DNA of 64,000 bases. It comes from an uncultured Porphyromonadaceae bacterium (GTDB taxonomy: Bacteria; Bacteroidota; Bacteroidia; Bacteroidales; Muribaculaceae). A program made the position numbers and the translations under genes. The stretch is from the NCBI GenBank assembly GCA_900541835.1, contig UQLL01000012.1, positions 1-64,000 on the forward strand. The letters are read 5' to 3'. A model generated the notes under the pieces. It was not told the DNA's origin. It searched no databases and saw only the letters and a program-made list of their open reading frames with translations. Below, one piece after another: positions 1 through 7,967 of the stretch (its first letter is position 1; each line of letters starts with the position of its first letter).

Positions 1-58
1 GCGGCTGCACCAGGGTGCAGCCCTACAATCTGACCGAAATTTTGAATTTTGACACACC
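1..58 (+). repeat. Right half of the 126-bp twin-palindrome element, cut by the window edge
   Basis: The palindrome at 3-26 (GGCTGCACC, 2-nt loop, GGTGCAGCC, then CTAC, i.e. GTAG on the minus strand) and the following A/T-rich arm ending in CACACC at 58 match the last 56 bp of the copy at 28728-28853. A partial second arm with the same CCTACAATCTGACCGAA core follows at about 60-116. The left half lies outside the window. Confidence 0.85.
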
Positions 59-152
59 CTCCTACAATCTGACCGAAGGTTACAAAAGAGGCTGCACTTC
101 AATTTTGACACAGGCTCAAATCGCCTCACGTTGTGAGCATAGACATAAAGAA

Positions 153-184
153 GACTCCGCGGCATCGGTTGCGACCGCGGAGTC
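153..184 (-). terminator. Intrinsic terminator of the amylase gene
   Basis: A 10-bp perfect stem (GACTCCGCGG / CCGCGGAGTC, 12-nt loop) lies just beyond the amylase stop codon. On the minus strand it is followed by TTCTTTATG, a weak T tract. Confidence 0.75.
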
Positions 185-205
185 CTCGTTATTTCAGCCA
201 GTGCG

Positions 206-1648
206 TCAGAAAGGCGTGGTGAGCACGCGGTACTCCCAGGGCCGGAGCAGGTCCGGCAGGGTCTCCGGGGTAGCGTTGAAGATGTTTATCAGCGCATCCT
301 GGCCGGGAGCGTCGCCGGTGAACTCCACCCGGCCCTCCTTGGCGCTCAGGTTCACTGCCACCAGCACACGCTGGCCGTCGCGCTCACGGCTGAACACGTA
401 CACGTCCGGGTCGGTGGTGGCGAAGCGCTTCATCGGCGCCATGCGAGAGTCCGTCCACAGAGCCTTGTTATTGTGCCGCAGCGAGTTGAGCACCTCGTAG
501 AAGGTCGTCACCTCGTTGGCACGGTAGTCGGGCTGCACCGAGTCGAGCTCGAAGAACTCGAAGGGATGGTTGAAGCCCACCTCCTGGCCGGTGTATAGCA
601 TCGGCAGGCCGGGCAGCGTGTAGCTGAGCACCGCGAAGGCGCCCGTGGCCGGGCCGAGACGGTCGAACTCCGTCCCTTCCCACGAGTTCAGGTCGTGGTT
701 GGTGATCATGTTCATGTTGAACGCTCCCTTGGGATACTCGCACTGCTGCCTGGCCAGGAGCGTGTCGATGCTCAGGGCGTTGCGGCGCGGGAGCTTCATC
801 TGCTTGTAGGCGGCGTAGTGGTTGACGCCCTGCGTGGCGGCGATGGCGTTGAATACATCCTTCATCGGCCAGTTGTAGTCGGCGTCGAAGGCCTTGCGGG
901 TCAGCTCCGGCTTGGAAGCCTCGGCGAGCATGAAGACCGGCTTTATGGCGTCGAGGGCCGGGCGCACATCTTCCCAGAAGTCGGTGGGCACCATGCCGGC
1001 TACGTCGCAGCGGTAGCCGTCGATGTCAGCCTCCTTCACCCAGTAGAGGAGCGCCTCCTTCATGGCCTTGCGCGTGCCGGGCCTGGAGTAATCGAGCTGG
1101 CAGACGTCCGTCCAGTCGTACGGGCCGTACATCTCCCCCTTCTCGTTGCGGGCGAAGAACTCCGGGTGATTCTTGATCCAGACGTTGTCGGCACCGGTGT
1201 GGTTGCAGACCTCGTCGAGGATTACTTTCATGCCCAGGCCGTGGGCATCCCTGACCATGTCCTTGAGGTCCCGGACGGTGCCGAACTCGGGATTGACCTG
1301 CAGGTAGTCCTGCACGGCGTAGTAGCTGCCCATGGTGCCCTTGCGCTGTTCCTTGCTGATGGGGTGGATGGGCATGAGCCAAAGGATGTCGACGCCGAGG
1401 TCCCTGAGGCGCGGCAGCTGGGCGCGCAGGCCCGCCAGGTTGCGCTCCGGGGTGCCCTGACGCAGGTTGACTTCGTAGATGACGGCATTTTTAAGCCATT
1501 CGGGATGACGTACCCGGGTGCTGTCGGTGGCGCAGCACTCTTTCTTCGCCTGCTGCCTGCGGGTCGGGGCTTTCTTCCTGGCCAGCACGGGGGCGGCGCC
1601 CGTGAGCGCCACGACGGCGGCCAGCAGGCCGGTGATGAGCTTTCTCAT
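206..1648 (-). CDS. Secreted GH13-family alpha-amylase-like glycoside hydrolase
   Basis: 480 aa. Residues 1-23 form a signal peptide (MRKL, then a hydrophobic stretch ending in VLARKK), so the enzyme is exported. The rest is a GH13 (beta/alpha)8 barrel with all four conserved regions: DEVCNH near 145-150, GYRCDVAG with nucleophile Asp215, LAEA with acid/base Glu243, and TNHD with Asp319. A small C-terminal beta domain ends the protein. It should hydrolyse alpha-1,4-glucans such as starch or glycogen. The length suits a compact bacterial alpha-amylase without carbohydrate-binding modules. It is a single gene with no SusC/SusD neighbours, so it is not part of a classical starch locus here. A TAAATTTA sequence at 1702-1709 resembles a weak -7 box for it. 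Exact substrate is not readable from sequence. Confidence 0.9.
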   Translation of the reverse strand: MRKLITGLLAAVVALTGAAPVLARKKAPTRRQQAKKECCATDSTRVRHPEWLKNAVIYEVNLRQGTPERNLAGLRAQLPRLRDLGVDILWLMPIHPISKEQRKGTMGSYYAVQDYLQVNPEFGTVRDLKDMVRDAHGLGMKVILDEVCNHTGADNVWIKNHPEFFARNEKGEMYGPYDWTDVCQLDYSRPGTRKAMKEALLYWVKEADIDGYRCDVAGMVPTDFWEDVRPALDAIKPVFMLAEASKPELTRKAFDADYNWPMKDVFNAIAATQGVNHYAAYKQMKLPRRNALSIDTLLARQQCEYPKGAFNMNMITNHDLNSWEGTEFDRLGPATGAFAVLSYTLPGLPMLYTGQEVGFNHPFEFFELDSVQPDYRANEVTTFYEVLNSLRHNNKALWTDSRMAPMKRFATTDPDVYVFSRERDGQRVLVAVNLSAKEGRVEFTGDAPGQDALINIFNATPETLPDLLRPWEYRVLTTPF

Positions 1649-1810
1649 AATCTCTGTGTGTTTGTTTCCTGTAGTTGAGGGTATGCAATCTTTTCAGGCC
1701 GTAAATTTACGCAAATCCCTGCAGACGTGCAACCCCACATCCATATAACACTTCCGGAAGCCAAATTCCCCGGTCAAGACCCTGTTCGACAAAATTGCCG
1801 AATGGGATCC

Positions 1811-1846
1811 AAAACTTTTTTCATTGAAAAAGTTTTAGTAATTTTG
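1811..1846 (+). promoter_or_regulatory. pldA promoter with a perfect inverted repeat upstream
   Basis: The -7 box TAATTTTG is at 1839-1846, 22 nt before the ATG at 1868. A perfect 10-bp inverted repeat (AAAACTTTTT at 1811-1820, AAAAAGTTTT at 1827-1836, 6-nt spacer) occupies the -15 to -35 region and replaces a recognisable -33 TTTG. It could be an operator. Confidence 0.6.
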
Positions 1847-1867
1847 CGCCACAAAATCGGATAAGCA

Positions 1868-2737
1868 ATGCAGTCATGGAGCAACAGAAGCCTGAGGGTC
1901 GCCACTGCCGCGCTCATAGCCATATTAGCGGCGTGGATGCGCACGCCCGCGTCGGCGCAGATTGTCACCGAGCGCAATGACACCATCGACCTTACCGACT
2001 CACTCCGCCGCGACTTCGACTCCCGCCCCTACTTCTCCCTTTACAAGGACAACTACTTCCTGGTCGGCACCGCCCCGTTCCGCAAGCCCACGGCCGACAA
2101 CAGCGACGTCAAGTTCCAGATCAGCATCCAGCAGCGCCTCACCAAGAGCGTGCTTCCGTTCCATTCCTACCTCTTCCTGGCCTACACTCAGCGCGTCTTC
2201 TGGGACGTCTTCAAGCGTTCCATGCCCATGCACGACTTCATATTCAACCCCGGCATAGGCCTGACCAAGCCACTGTTCAGCAAGAACCGCTTCATCGGCA
2301 AGCTCACCCTGCTCATCGAGCACGAGAGCAACGGCCGAGATTCCATACAGTCACGCTCCTGGAACCGCATCTCCCTGGGCTGCAACGTCATCATCGACAA
2401 GTGGCTCATGATACACGGCAAGATCTGGGTACCCATCATCGACGGCGAGAACAACCGCGACATCCTGAAGTACTCCGGCATCTTCCAGCACGGCATCCAG
2501 GTCACCACCCCCGACAAGAAATTCTTCTGGGACATCACCCTGACGCGCCGCGCCACCTGGAAGCCCAACTACAACACCTCTTTCGGCTTCGGCTGGCGAA
2601 TGTGGAACAAGGCCAACCAGTACTTCTTCGTGCAGTACTACAACGGCTATGGCGAGAGCCTCCTGGATTACAACAAGTTCCATTCCATGTTCCGGGTGGG
2701 CATCATCATCCGCCCCCCCTATTTCTCCGACTTCTGA
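1868..2737 (+). CDS. pldA: Outer membrane phospholipase A (OMPLA)
   Basis: 289 aa, the same length as E. coli PldA. An N-terminal signal peptide ends near ASAQ (about residue 31). The catalytic signature is present: HESNGR supplies His152 and Ser154, and SWNR supplies Asn166. The His-to-Asn spacing of 14 equals that of the OMPLA triad (His142/Ser144/Asn156 in E. coli). The remainder alternates as expected for a 12-stranded barrel and ends in Phe, typical of outer-membrane proteins. Known family members dimerise with calcium and hydrolyse phospholipids mislocalised to the outer leaflet. It is followed after 9 nt by a membrane glycosyltransferase and may be cotranscribed with it. It has its own promoter with a palindrome. 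Confidence 0.93.
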   Translation: MQSWSNRSLRVATAALIAILAAWMRTPASAQIVTERNDTIDLTDSLRRDFDSRPYFSLYKDNYFLVGTAPFRKPTADNSDVKFQISIQQRLTKSVLPFHSYLFLAYTQRVFWDVFKRSMPMHDFIFNPGIGLTKPLFSKNRFIGKLTLLIEHESNGRDSIQSRSWNRISLGCNVIIDKWLMIHGKIWVPIIDGENNRDILKYSGIFQHGIQVTTPDKKFFWDITLTRRATWKPNYNTSFGFGWRMWNKANQYFFVQYYNGYGESLLDYNKFHSMFRVGIIIRPPYFSDF

Positions 2738-2746
2738 CACACGACC

Positions 2747-4009
2747 ATGCTCGACTTACCCTCCGTACTTCCCCTCGCCTGGACTCTGCTCGGCGTAGGC
2801 ATCGCCGCCGGCATCGGCTACCTCACCTGCGGCCCCGCCCGCTACCGCCAGCTCACCCGCATCATAAATGCCCAGACCGCCGCCGGACAGGATGAAACTG
2901 AAAACGCCGACGACCAGGACGACAATGCATGGTCGCACCAGGGGGCGTCCATTCACTGCCCGACCATAAGCGTGGTCGCATTCGGCAAGCCTGACACCGA
3001 CCAGATAGGCGCATTCCTGCATGGAATCGCCGACCAGGACTACCCCAACGTCGAAATAATCATCGTCGTCGACGGCTCCGCCCGCGAAGCCTCCAACCTC
3101 GCCGAGACTTTCGACGGCGCCTACCCCGACCTATACTTCACCTTCGTCCCCCCCGAGGCCCAGAACCTCAGCCGCCGCAAGCTTGGCAACACCATGGGCA
3201 TCAAGAAGGCCACCGGCGACATCATTCTCACAACCCTGACCAACATCGAGATACCCTCCCGCCAGTGGCTCAGCCTCATGGCCGGACAGTTCACCGGCCC
3301 CGACGTCGAGATAGTGCTCGGCGGCGCCTGCATGGACCTGCGCGGCCTGCGCGGCCCCAAGCGCTGGTACCGCCGCTTCGACACACTGCTCACCGTCGCC
3401 CGGTGGATGCTCGCCGCCATCGACGGACGTCCCTACCGCGGCGACGGCGCAAACCTCGCCTTCCGCCGCGACCTCTTCTTCCGCAACTCCGGCTACGGCA
3501 ACAACTACTACCTCCATTCCGGCGACGACGACATCTTCGTCAGCCAGGTGGCCACCGCCACCAACTCCCGGTTCCAGTTCGCCCGGCAGGCACGTGTGCT
3601 CGTCGACTGGGGCGAGGGCACCCGCCGCCAATGGATAAGCCTCAAGCAGCGCTACCGCTTCGCCTCCCGCTTCCTCAACGCCGGACCTCGCCTGCGCCAG
3701 GGCGTCATCGACGTCATGCTGTGGCTCTGCACCCTGAGCCTGGCAGCCTGCGTCGCCCTTTCCCTCTGCACCATAGCCCAGCGCCCTCTCGTCCCCCTTC
3801 AGCTCATCCTTCCCGGTGTCGCCATGGCCTGCCTGCTGGCCCTGTGGGGCCTGCAGATCGCCCTCTACCGTCTCATGGCGGCGTGCCTGGGGAGTCCCCG
3901 CCTATGGTGGGCCGTGCCCCTCTTCTACCTGCTGCGCGCCCCGGCCGACATACTCTTCGCCCTACGCTACCGGCGCTCCTCCCGCCGCAACTTCACCTAC
4001 CGGCGCTGA
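2747..4009 (+). CDS. Membrane-anchored family 2 glycosyltransferase
   Basis: 420 aa. One N-terminal membrane segment (about 8-28) is followed by a charged linker and a GT2 catalytic domain starting at ISVVAFGKPD (about 75). The nucleotide-binding fold reads PNVEIIIVVDGSA, a GDDDIF motif (about 260) is the likely general-base motif, and KQRYRFASR (about 300) resembles the Q/RxxRW region. The usual DxD is replaced by TNIE in the string LTTLTNIEIP. At least two to three hydrophobic segments (about 325-405) close the protein. This resembles inner-membrane processive or polyprenyl-type GT2 enzymes. The sugar and acceptor cannot be read. It starts 9 nt after pldA. Confidence 0.85.
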   Translation: MLDLPSVLPLAWTLLGVGIAAGIGYLTCGPARYRQLTRIINAQTAAGQDETENADDQDDNAWSHQGASIHCPTISVVAFGKPDTDQIGAFLHGIADQDYPNVEIIIVVDGSAREASNLAETFDGAYPDLYFTFVPPEAQNLSRRKLGNTMGIKKATGDIILTTLTNIEIPSRQWLSLMAGQFTGPDVEIVLGGACMDLRGLRGPKRWYRRFDTLLTVARWMLAAIDGRPYRGDGANLAFRRDLFFRNSGYGNNYYLHSGDDDIFVSQVATATNSRFQFARQARVLVDWGEGTRRQWISLKQRYRFASRFLNAGPRLRQGVIDVMLWLCTLSLAACVALSLCTIAQRPLVPLQLILPGVAMACLLALWGLQIALYRLMAACLGSPRLWWAVPLFYLLRAPADILFALRYRRSSRRNFTYRR

Positions 4010-4229
4010 CCCCGCCCCGGCACCGCCTCCTACCGCCGCGAGACCGGCTTCAACTCCCTACCATCCTGCTTCGTGTTCTCCATCAAGTACTTCTTCGCCA
4101 AGAAGCCCCGCCGGCAGTATCCAGGTACGCACGGGCCGAGCGCCCGCAAAAACACCCGCACAAACCAAAAGCCGCACCCGGCTGTTGAAATAGCAGGCGG
4201 GGACAGTCTCCGCCCCTTATCTTATCGGC
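4010..4229. other. Intergenic spacer with a degenerate palindrome
   Basis: No gene is supported. A sequence at 4124-4150 (ACGCACGGGCCGAGCGCCCGCAAAA) resembles the tail of the dispersed palindrome family but the stem is poor. No clear promoter or terminator was found. Confidence 0.3.
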
Positions 4230-5267
4230 ATGGATACTATGGCGGCACAACAAGCAAGCAGATTCTTTGACATGAACCGTCCGGGCCCGCTGCGGGCCGT
4301 GCGGTCGATATTCCGCGGCATCGGGCAGGTGATGTTCCAGAACAGCGCCTGGACGGGGCTGCTGTTCCTGATGGGCATCTTCTGGGGCGCATACGCGTCG
4401 GGCACGCCGCAGGTGGCGTGGGGAGCCCTGGTCGGCGCGGTAGTATCAACACTCACCGGCTGGGCCATGGCGCAGAAGAAAGCCGACGGCCTCGACGGCC
4501 TCTGGGGCTTCAACGGCACCCTGGTGGGCTGCGCATTCCCCACCTTCCTGGGCACCACCTGGCTGATGTGGCTATGCCTGATTCTCTGTGCCGGACTCAG
4601 CACCATCGTGCGCCGCGGCTTCAACCACGTCATGGCGCCCTGGAAGATCAACTCGCTGACGTTCCCCTTCGTGTTCACCACGTGGGTCTTCCTTCTGGCG
4701 TCGCGCATGCTTGCCGGCATGCCTCCCAGCGGCGAGGCTACGCCGGAGCTGCCCGGCGAGGTGGTGACGGCATTCAGCCACGACTTCGGCGACCTGGTCG
4801 TCTACTGGCTCAGGGGCATCAGCCAGGTCTTCCTGGTCAACAACTGGGTGACGGGCATCTTCTTCCTGGCGGCCCTGTTCGTATGCGACCGATGGAGCTG
4901 CCTGTGGGCGGCAGTGGCATCGGCCATCTCGCTTGGGGTGGCGATACTCTTCCATGCCTCGGGGTCGGACATCGCCGACGGTCTCTACGGCTTCTCGGCC
5001 GTGCTGACGGGCATCGCCATGGGCAGCGTCTTCTATAAGACCGTCAACTGGAAGATTGCGGCGCTGACGGTGCTGGCCATAGTCGTCACCGTGTTCGTGC
5101 AGGCGGCCATGGACGCCTTCTTCAAGCCCTGGGGCATAGCCACGTTGACGGGGCCGTTCTGCATCACCACCTGGCTGTTCCTGTTACCTGCTTATAAATT
5201 AAGCAACATCTTCTCGCCGCACACGGAGTGGAAATTCCGGGAACCGGGCGACAATGCGCCGCGCTGA
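4230..5267 (+). CDS. Urea transporter (UT/SLC14 family channel)
   Basis: 345 aa with about ten membrane segments in two homologous halves. Each half carries the UT signature: KADGLDGLWGFNGTLVGCAF (about 87-106) and IADGLYGFSAVLTGIAMG (about 249-266). These loops line the urea pore in characterised bacterial and mammalian urea transporters, which pass urea by facilitated diffusion. ATG at 4230 is used; a second Met is three codons later. The next gene, an MFS carrier, begins 21 nt downstream in the same direction. No urease or urea amidolyase gene lies in the window, so the fate of the urea is unknown here. In a gut commensal it would give access to host urea as a nitrogen source (inference). 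Confidence 0.92.
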   Translation: MDTMAAQQASRFFDMNRPGPLRAVRSIFRGIGQVMFQNSAWTGLLFLMGIFWGAYASGTPQVAWGALVGAVVSTLTGWAMAQKKADGLDGLWGFNGTLVGCAFPTFLGTTWLMWLCLILCAGLSTIVRRGFNHVMAPWKINSLTFPFVFTTWVFLLASRMLAGMPPSGEATPELPGEVVTAFSHDFGDLVVYWLRGISQVFLVNNWVTGIFFLAALFVCDRWSCLWAAVASAISLGVAILFHASGSDIADGLYGFSAVLTGIAMGSVFYKTVNWKIAALTVLAIVVTVFVQAAMDAFFKPWGIATLTGPFCITTWLFLLPAYKLSNIFSPHTEWKFREPGDNAPR

Positions 5268-5288
5268 CACGTCCCTACAAACGAAAAG

Positions 5289-6659
5289 ATGGTTTACTTA
5301 AGCGAAATGCCGCTGCGGCGGTCGAACTACAAGGTGCTGGCGGTGGCGTCGCTGGGGCAGCTGCTGGGCTCGGGCATGGCCACCATGGTGGGCGTCGTCA
5401 TTCCGCTGCTGGAGATAGGCCGGCACCCGGAGCTGACGCCCTTCCAGCAGGGACTGACAGGCTGCATCTCGCTGTTGGGAATCATGATCGGCAGCCTCAT
5501 CTTCGGGCGCCTCACCGACCGCTTCGGCTACCTGATCTTCTACCGCCTCTGTCCGGCCATCACCCTTGTGGGGTCGCTGATGGCTCTCTCAGGGCCGTCA
5601 TGGGGCTGCCTGATGGCGTTGCTCTTCGTCATGGGATTCGGCGTGGGCGGCGAGTACTGCCTCGACTCCGACTATATCTCAGAGCTGATGCCCGTAAAGT
5701 GGCGGCTGCTGATGGTGGGCGTGGCCAAGGCGACGTCGGCGCTCGGGGCGATACTCTTCGCGCTCGTATGCTTCGTGTGGCTGAAGACTCACCCGCATCC
5801 GCACGTGTGGCGGTGGCTCTTCCTGACGGTATCGGCGACGACGCTGCTGATGGTGCTTCTGCGGATACGGGCCCACGAGAGCCCCGCCTGGCTGATGAGC
5901 CGCGGACGCGTGGCCGAGGCCGAGAAGGCCGTCAAGGCCATACTCGGCCCCGACGTAGAGATCCGCGAACCTGCAGGGGCGCACCAAGGTGCGTCAGCCC
6001 CCGCGACACCCGGAGGCACCGGCCTGAAAACAATGCGGGCGATCTTCTGCGGACTGCCGTGGGCCTGCGAGGGACTGGGCGTATACGGCATCGGGGTCTT
6101 CCTGCCGGTGCTCTGCATGGCCCTGGGCCTGGAAAGCACGCTGCCGGCACACGCCGACACCGTGCAGCAGGTACTGCACATAGAGCGCTCGGTGGAGGTT
6201 ACCACGCTCATCAACTTCTTCATGCTGCCGGGATTCGTGCTGGGTCTACTGCTGATGCGACGTATGTACCACGTGCGGATGCAGGGATGGGGCTTCATCA
6301 TAAGCGCCCTGGGGCTGGCGCTGCTGCTGTGCGCCTACGAGCTGCACTGGGACATGGGCTGGGCGGTGGCCGGGTTCTGCATCTTCGAGCTGTTCCTGAA
6401 CGCCGGGCCTCACCTGCTGACGTTCGTGCTGCCGAGCCAGATCTACCCTGTCGAAGAGCGCAGCCGGGGTGCCGGGCTGGCGGCCTGCATGGGCAAACTG
6501 GGAGCCGTGCTGGGCGTCTTCTTCATTCCCATGCTGCTTGCGGCCGGGGGCGCCAGGCTGGTGCTGTGGGTCAGCATCGCCGTGATGCTCTCCGGGGCCG
6601 TGCTGACAATGGCGTTCGGCCGGATAGTGCTGCCGAAAGACCGGGCGCGGCAAATGTAA
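5289..6659 (+). CDS. MFS transporter with a palindrome-derived insert in the central loop
   Basis: 456 aa, twelve predicted membrane segments. MFS landmarks are GRLTDRFG (about 75-82, loop 2-3), an RWLFLTV stretch and ESPAWLMSRGRVAEAE (about 197-212), which resembles the PESPRWL motif of the sugar-porter/metabolite:H+ symporter branch. The substrate is not identifiable. Codons 229-238, in the cytoplasmic loop between the two halves, are made of a GCAG-headed palindrome (5973-6003) of the family dispersed through this window. It is read in-frame as AGAHQGASAP. The loop tolerates length variation, so the protein is probably functional. It lies 21 nt downstream of the urea transporter gene. Confidence 0.85.
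   Translation: MVYLSEMPLRRSNYKVLAVASLGQLLGSGMATMVGVVIPLLEIGRHPELTPFQQGLTGCISLLGIMIGSLIFGRLTDRFGYLIFYRLCPAITLVGSLMALSGPSWGCLMALLFVMGFGVGGEYCLDSDYISELMPVKWRLLMVGVAKATSALGAILFALVCFVWLKTHPHPHVWRWLFLTVSATTLLMVLLRIRAHESPAWLMSRGRVAEAEKAVKAILGPDVEIREPAGAHQGASAPATPGGTGLKTMRAIFCGLPWACEGLGVYGIGVFLPVLCMALGLESTLPAHADTVQQVLHIERSVEVTTLINFFMLPGFVLGLLLMRRMYHVRMQGWGFIISALGLALLLCAYELHWDMGWAVAGFCIFELFLNAGPHLLTFVLPSQIYPVEERSRGAGLAACMGKLGAVLGVFFIPMLLAAGGARLVLWVSIAVMLSGAVLTMAFGRIVLPKDRARQM
5973..6003 (+). repeat. REP-like palindrome inside the MFS gene
   Basis: GCAGGGGCGCACC, AA, GGTGCGTCAGCCCC. It is related to the family consensus GTAGGGnnGCACC..GGTGCnnCC, with GCAG as the head. It is in-frame and encodes AGAHQGAS, nearly identical to the peptide encoded by the birA copy. 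Confidence 0.8.
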
Positions 6660-6743
6660 GGCTGCCACCATGTCGCCAACACTGCACATTGAAAGACAAC
6701 TTTCGGCCAATCCGGATTGTTGAACAAGTAAACGGGAACAACT

Positions 6744-7199
6744 ATGAAACACACTCTACGCACCCTGGCCATGACCGCCATCGCCATCATGGCCGCCATC
6801 AGCTTCACCTCGTGCGACGACGGCGACGACTACTGGTGGGGTCCGAACGACAACAACCAGTATTACGACAGCAACCTGATCGGCACCTGGCAGCTCGTCG
6901 AGGCTAACGGACAGGCCGTAACCCCGGGCGACACCAACTACCTCGAGTTCCTCACCGGCGGCCGCGGCTACTACTTCTACTACACCGGCGGCATACAGGC
7001 CACACAGCGCACCCTCTGGGTATGCAACGCCGGCTACTATCGCGACTCCGTCACCATCCGCTACCAGGACGGCCGGCAGAGCACCATGAACTACTGGTTC
7101 ACCGACGGTGCCAACTACCTATACCTGCAGTGGCGCACAGCCAACGGCAACCAATACACCTACGTCTACCGCTACCTCGGCAACCAGGTCCCCTGGTGA
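6744..7199 (+). CDS. Small lipoprotein with a lipocalin-like fold
   Basis: 151 aa. The N-terminal hydrophobic segment ends in a lipobox (SFTSC, Cys24), so the mature protein should be lipid-anchored. After an acidic, Asn-rich linker (25-42) the sequence LIGTWQLVEANGQ (about 44-56) is typical of Bacteroidetes lipocalin-like domains, followed by Tyr/Trp-rich beta strands to the end. No catalytic residues are apparent and no ligand can be named. It is a single gene 84 nt after the MFS gene. Confidence 0.75.
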   Translation: MKHTLRTLAMTAIAIMAAISFTSCDDGDDYWWGPNDNNQYYDSNLIGTWQLVEANGQAVTPGDTNYLEFLTGGRGYYFYYTGGIQATQRTLWVCNAGYYRDSVTIRYQDGRQSTMNYWFTDGANYLYLQWRTANGNQYTYVYRYLGNQVPW

Positions 7200-7432
7200 C
7201 CGCTCCCGCATCTACCCACCCTCCCATGTAGTGACGCACCCTGATGCGTCCGAAAAACATCTCATACACGCTCAGGAAGCACATACGGAAGCAGAGGCCC
7301 AATCGCCCCCGCTTCCGCTTATTTTGTCCCATTACACCCTTTTAAACGTGAAAAAGTGTTAAAGTCGAGCTGATTTAGTTAATTTTTGGAAATATGCGAG
7401 GCTTGCCTCTTTACAAGCCCCCGAAAAAGTAT
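7200..7432. other. AT-rich intergenic region
   Basis: Holds a palindrome at 7228-7251 followed by A/T-rich sequence leading into the first of two promoters at 7410-7440. No open reading frame of credible composition was seen. Confidence 0.5.
7228..7251 (+). repeat. REP-like palindrome (GTAG head)
   Basis: GTAGTGACGCA, CCCTGA, TGCGTCC: a 6-bp core stem behind a GTAG head. It lies just downstream of the lipocalin-like lipoprotein gene. Confidence 0.75.
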
Positions 7433-7440
7433 TATTTTTG
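7410..7440 (+). promoter_or_regulatory. Bacteroidetes promoter of a short transcript
   Basis: The -7 box TATTTTTG is at 7433-7440, with TTTA at 7410-7413 at the -33 position (19-nt gap). Predicted start is about 7447. Confidence 0.6.
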
Positions 7441-7446
7441 CACAGT

Positions 7447-7514
7447 GTTTTTCATAGTATTAATTAAGATTAAGGTTTCATCTCACTCCTTTGGGAAAAG
7501 GGGTGAGTTTTTTT
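7447..7514 (+). ncRNA. Candidate short RNA ending in a strong intrinsic terminator
   Basis: From the predicted start to the end of the T tract is about 68 nt. It begins CAGTG/TTTTTCATAGTATTA and carries ATTAAGATTAAGG before the terminator stem. It has no start codon with a meaningful frame. Either a small RNA or a terminated leader is possible. The ATTAAGATTAAGG-type leader looks like a recurrent Bacteroidales 5' sequence from memory, but I cannot assign it to a named family. Confidence 0.45.
7482..7514 (+). terminator. Strong intrinsic terminator
   Basis: An 11-bp stem (CTCACTCCTTT / AAAGGGGTGAG, one G-U pair, GGGA loop) is followed by seven T residues. It is the best-formed terminator in the window, yet it follows no gene. 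Confidence 0.9.
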
Positions 7515-7656
7515 ATTGAACCGAAATTACCGACGTGTGCGGGAACACTGCTCCTGCGCCCATGCACATCCCATTTTTTACATCTTGGGAACTCGTTGAT
7601 ACACAGATGGTTAACAATTTTTAACAAAATGGGGGGGTAATTTGTATTTTTATACA

Positions 7657-7664
7657 TAATTTTG
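7657..7664 (+). promoter_or_regulatory. -7 box before the folded leader
   Basis: TAATTTTG matches the consensus. A TTTG at 7641-7644 is too close (12 nt) to be a normal -33 element. Predicted start is near 7671, about 297 nt upstream of the lipoprotein ATG. Confidence 0.55.
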
Positions 7665-7670
7665 CACGTC

Positions 7671-7925
7671 AAAAAGCCAACAGAAGGTAAAGCAGTGATT
7701 TTGACGAAAGGCGTAAAGCGACCCTCGCTTTACGCCACCAAACGACAACTCAAAGAATCTACATAGTGTCGACCGGCGGACGCACGGGCAAGGCGCCCGT
7801 CCGGAAGACTGCCGACAAGAAAAAAACAAGGTTCTCCATATAACAGCGGAGCAGCCCGCGCCCGGAGGCCGGGACCAACGCACTTGCCCGGCTTTACGGT
7901 TCGTTTGGATCGGGCGCGGGCCGCT
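7671..7925 (+). ncRNA. Highly folded leader or non-coding RNA
   Basis: Three stems are visible. The first is a perfect 12-bp hairpin with a 3-nt loop (7710-7736, GGCGTAAAGCGA / TCGCTTTACGCC). The second is a GC hairpin at 7773-7804 (GGAC/GTCC and GGGC/GCCC). The third is a 10-bp long-range stem, CCCGCGCCCG (7855-7864) with CGGGCGCGGG (7911-7920), which encloses GCCGGG/CCCGGC. I do not recognise a riboswitch, RNase P, tmRNA, SRP or 6S signature. The position before the lipoprotein gene and the lack of a T-tract terminator favour a 5' leader. Confidence 0.5.
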
Positions 7926-7967
7926 TTCCACATTCACCAACCGAAACACAACCTACCTCACACAGAC

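Noticed and set aside
7671..7925. Folded leader as tmRNA, RNase P RNA, 6S RNA or a known riboswitch
   Set aside because: None of the conserved core strings of those RNAs could be found; only stems are visible.
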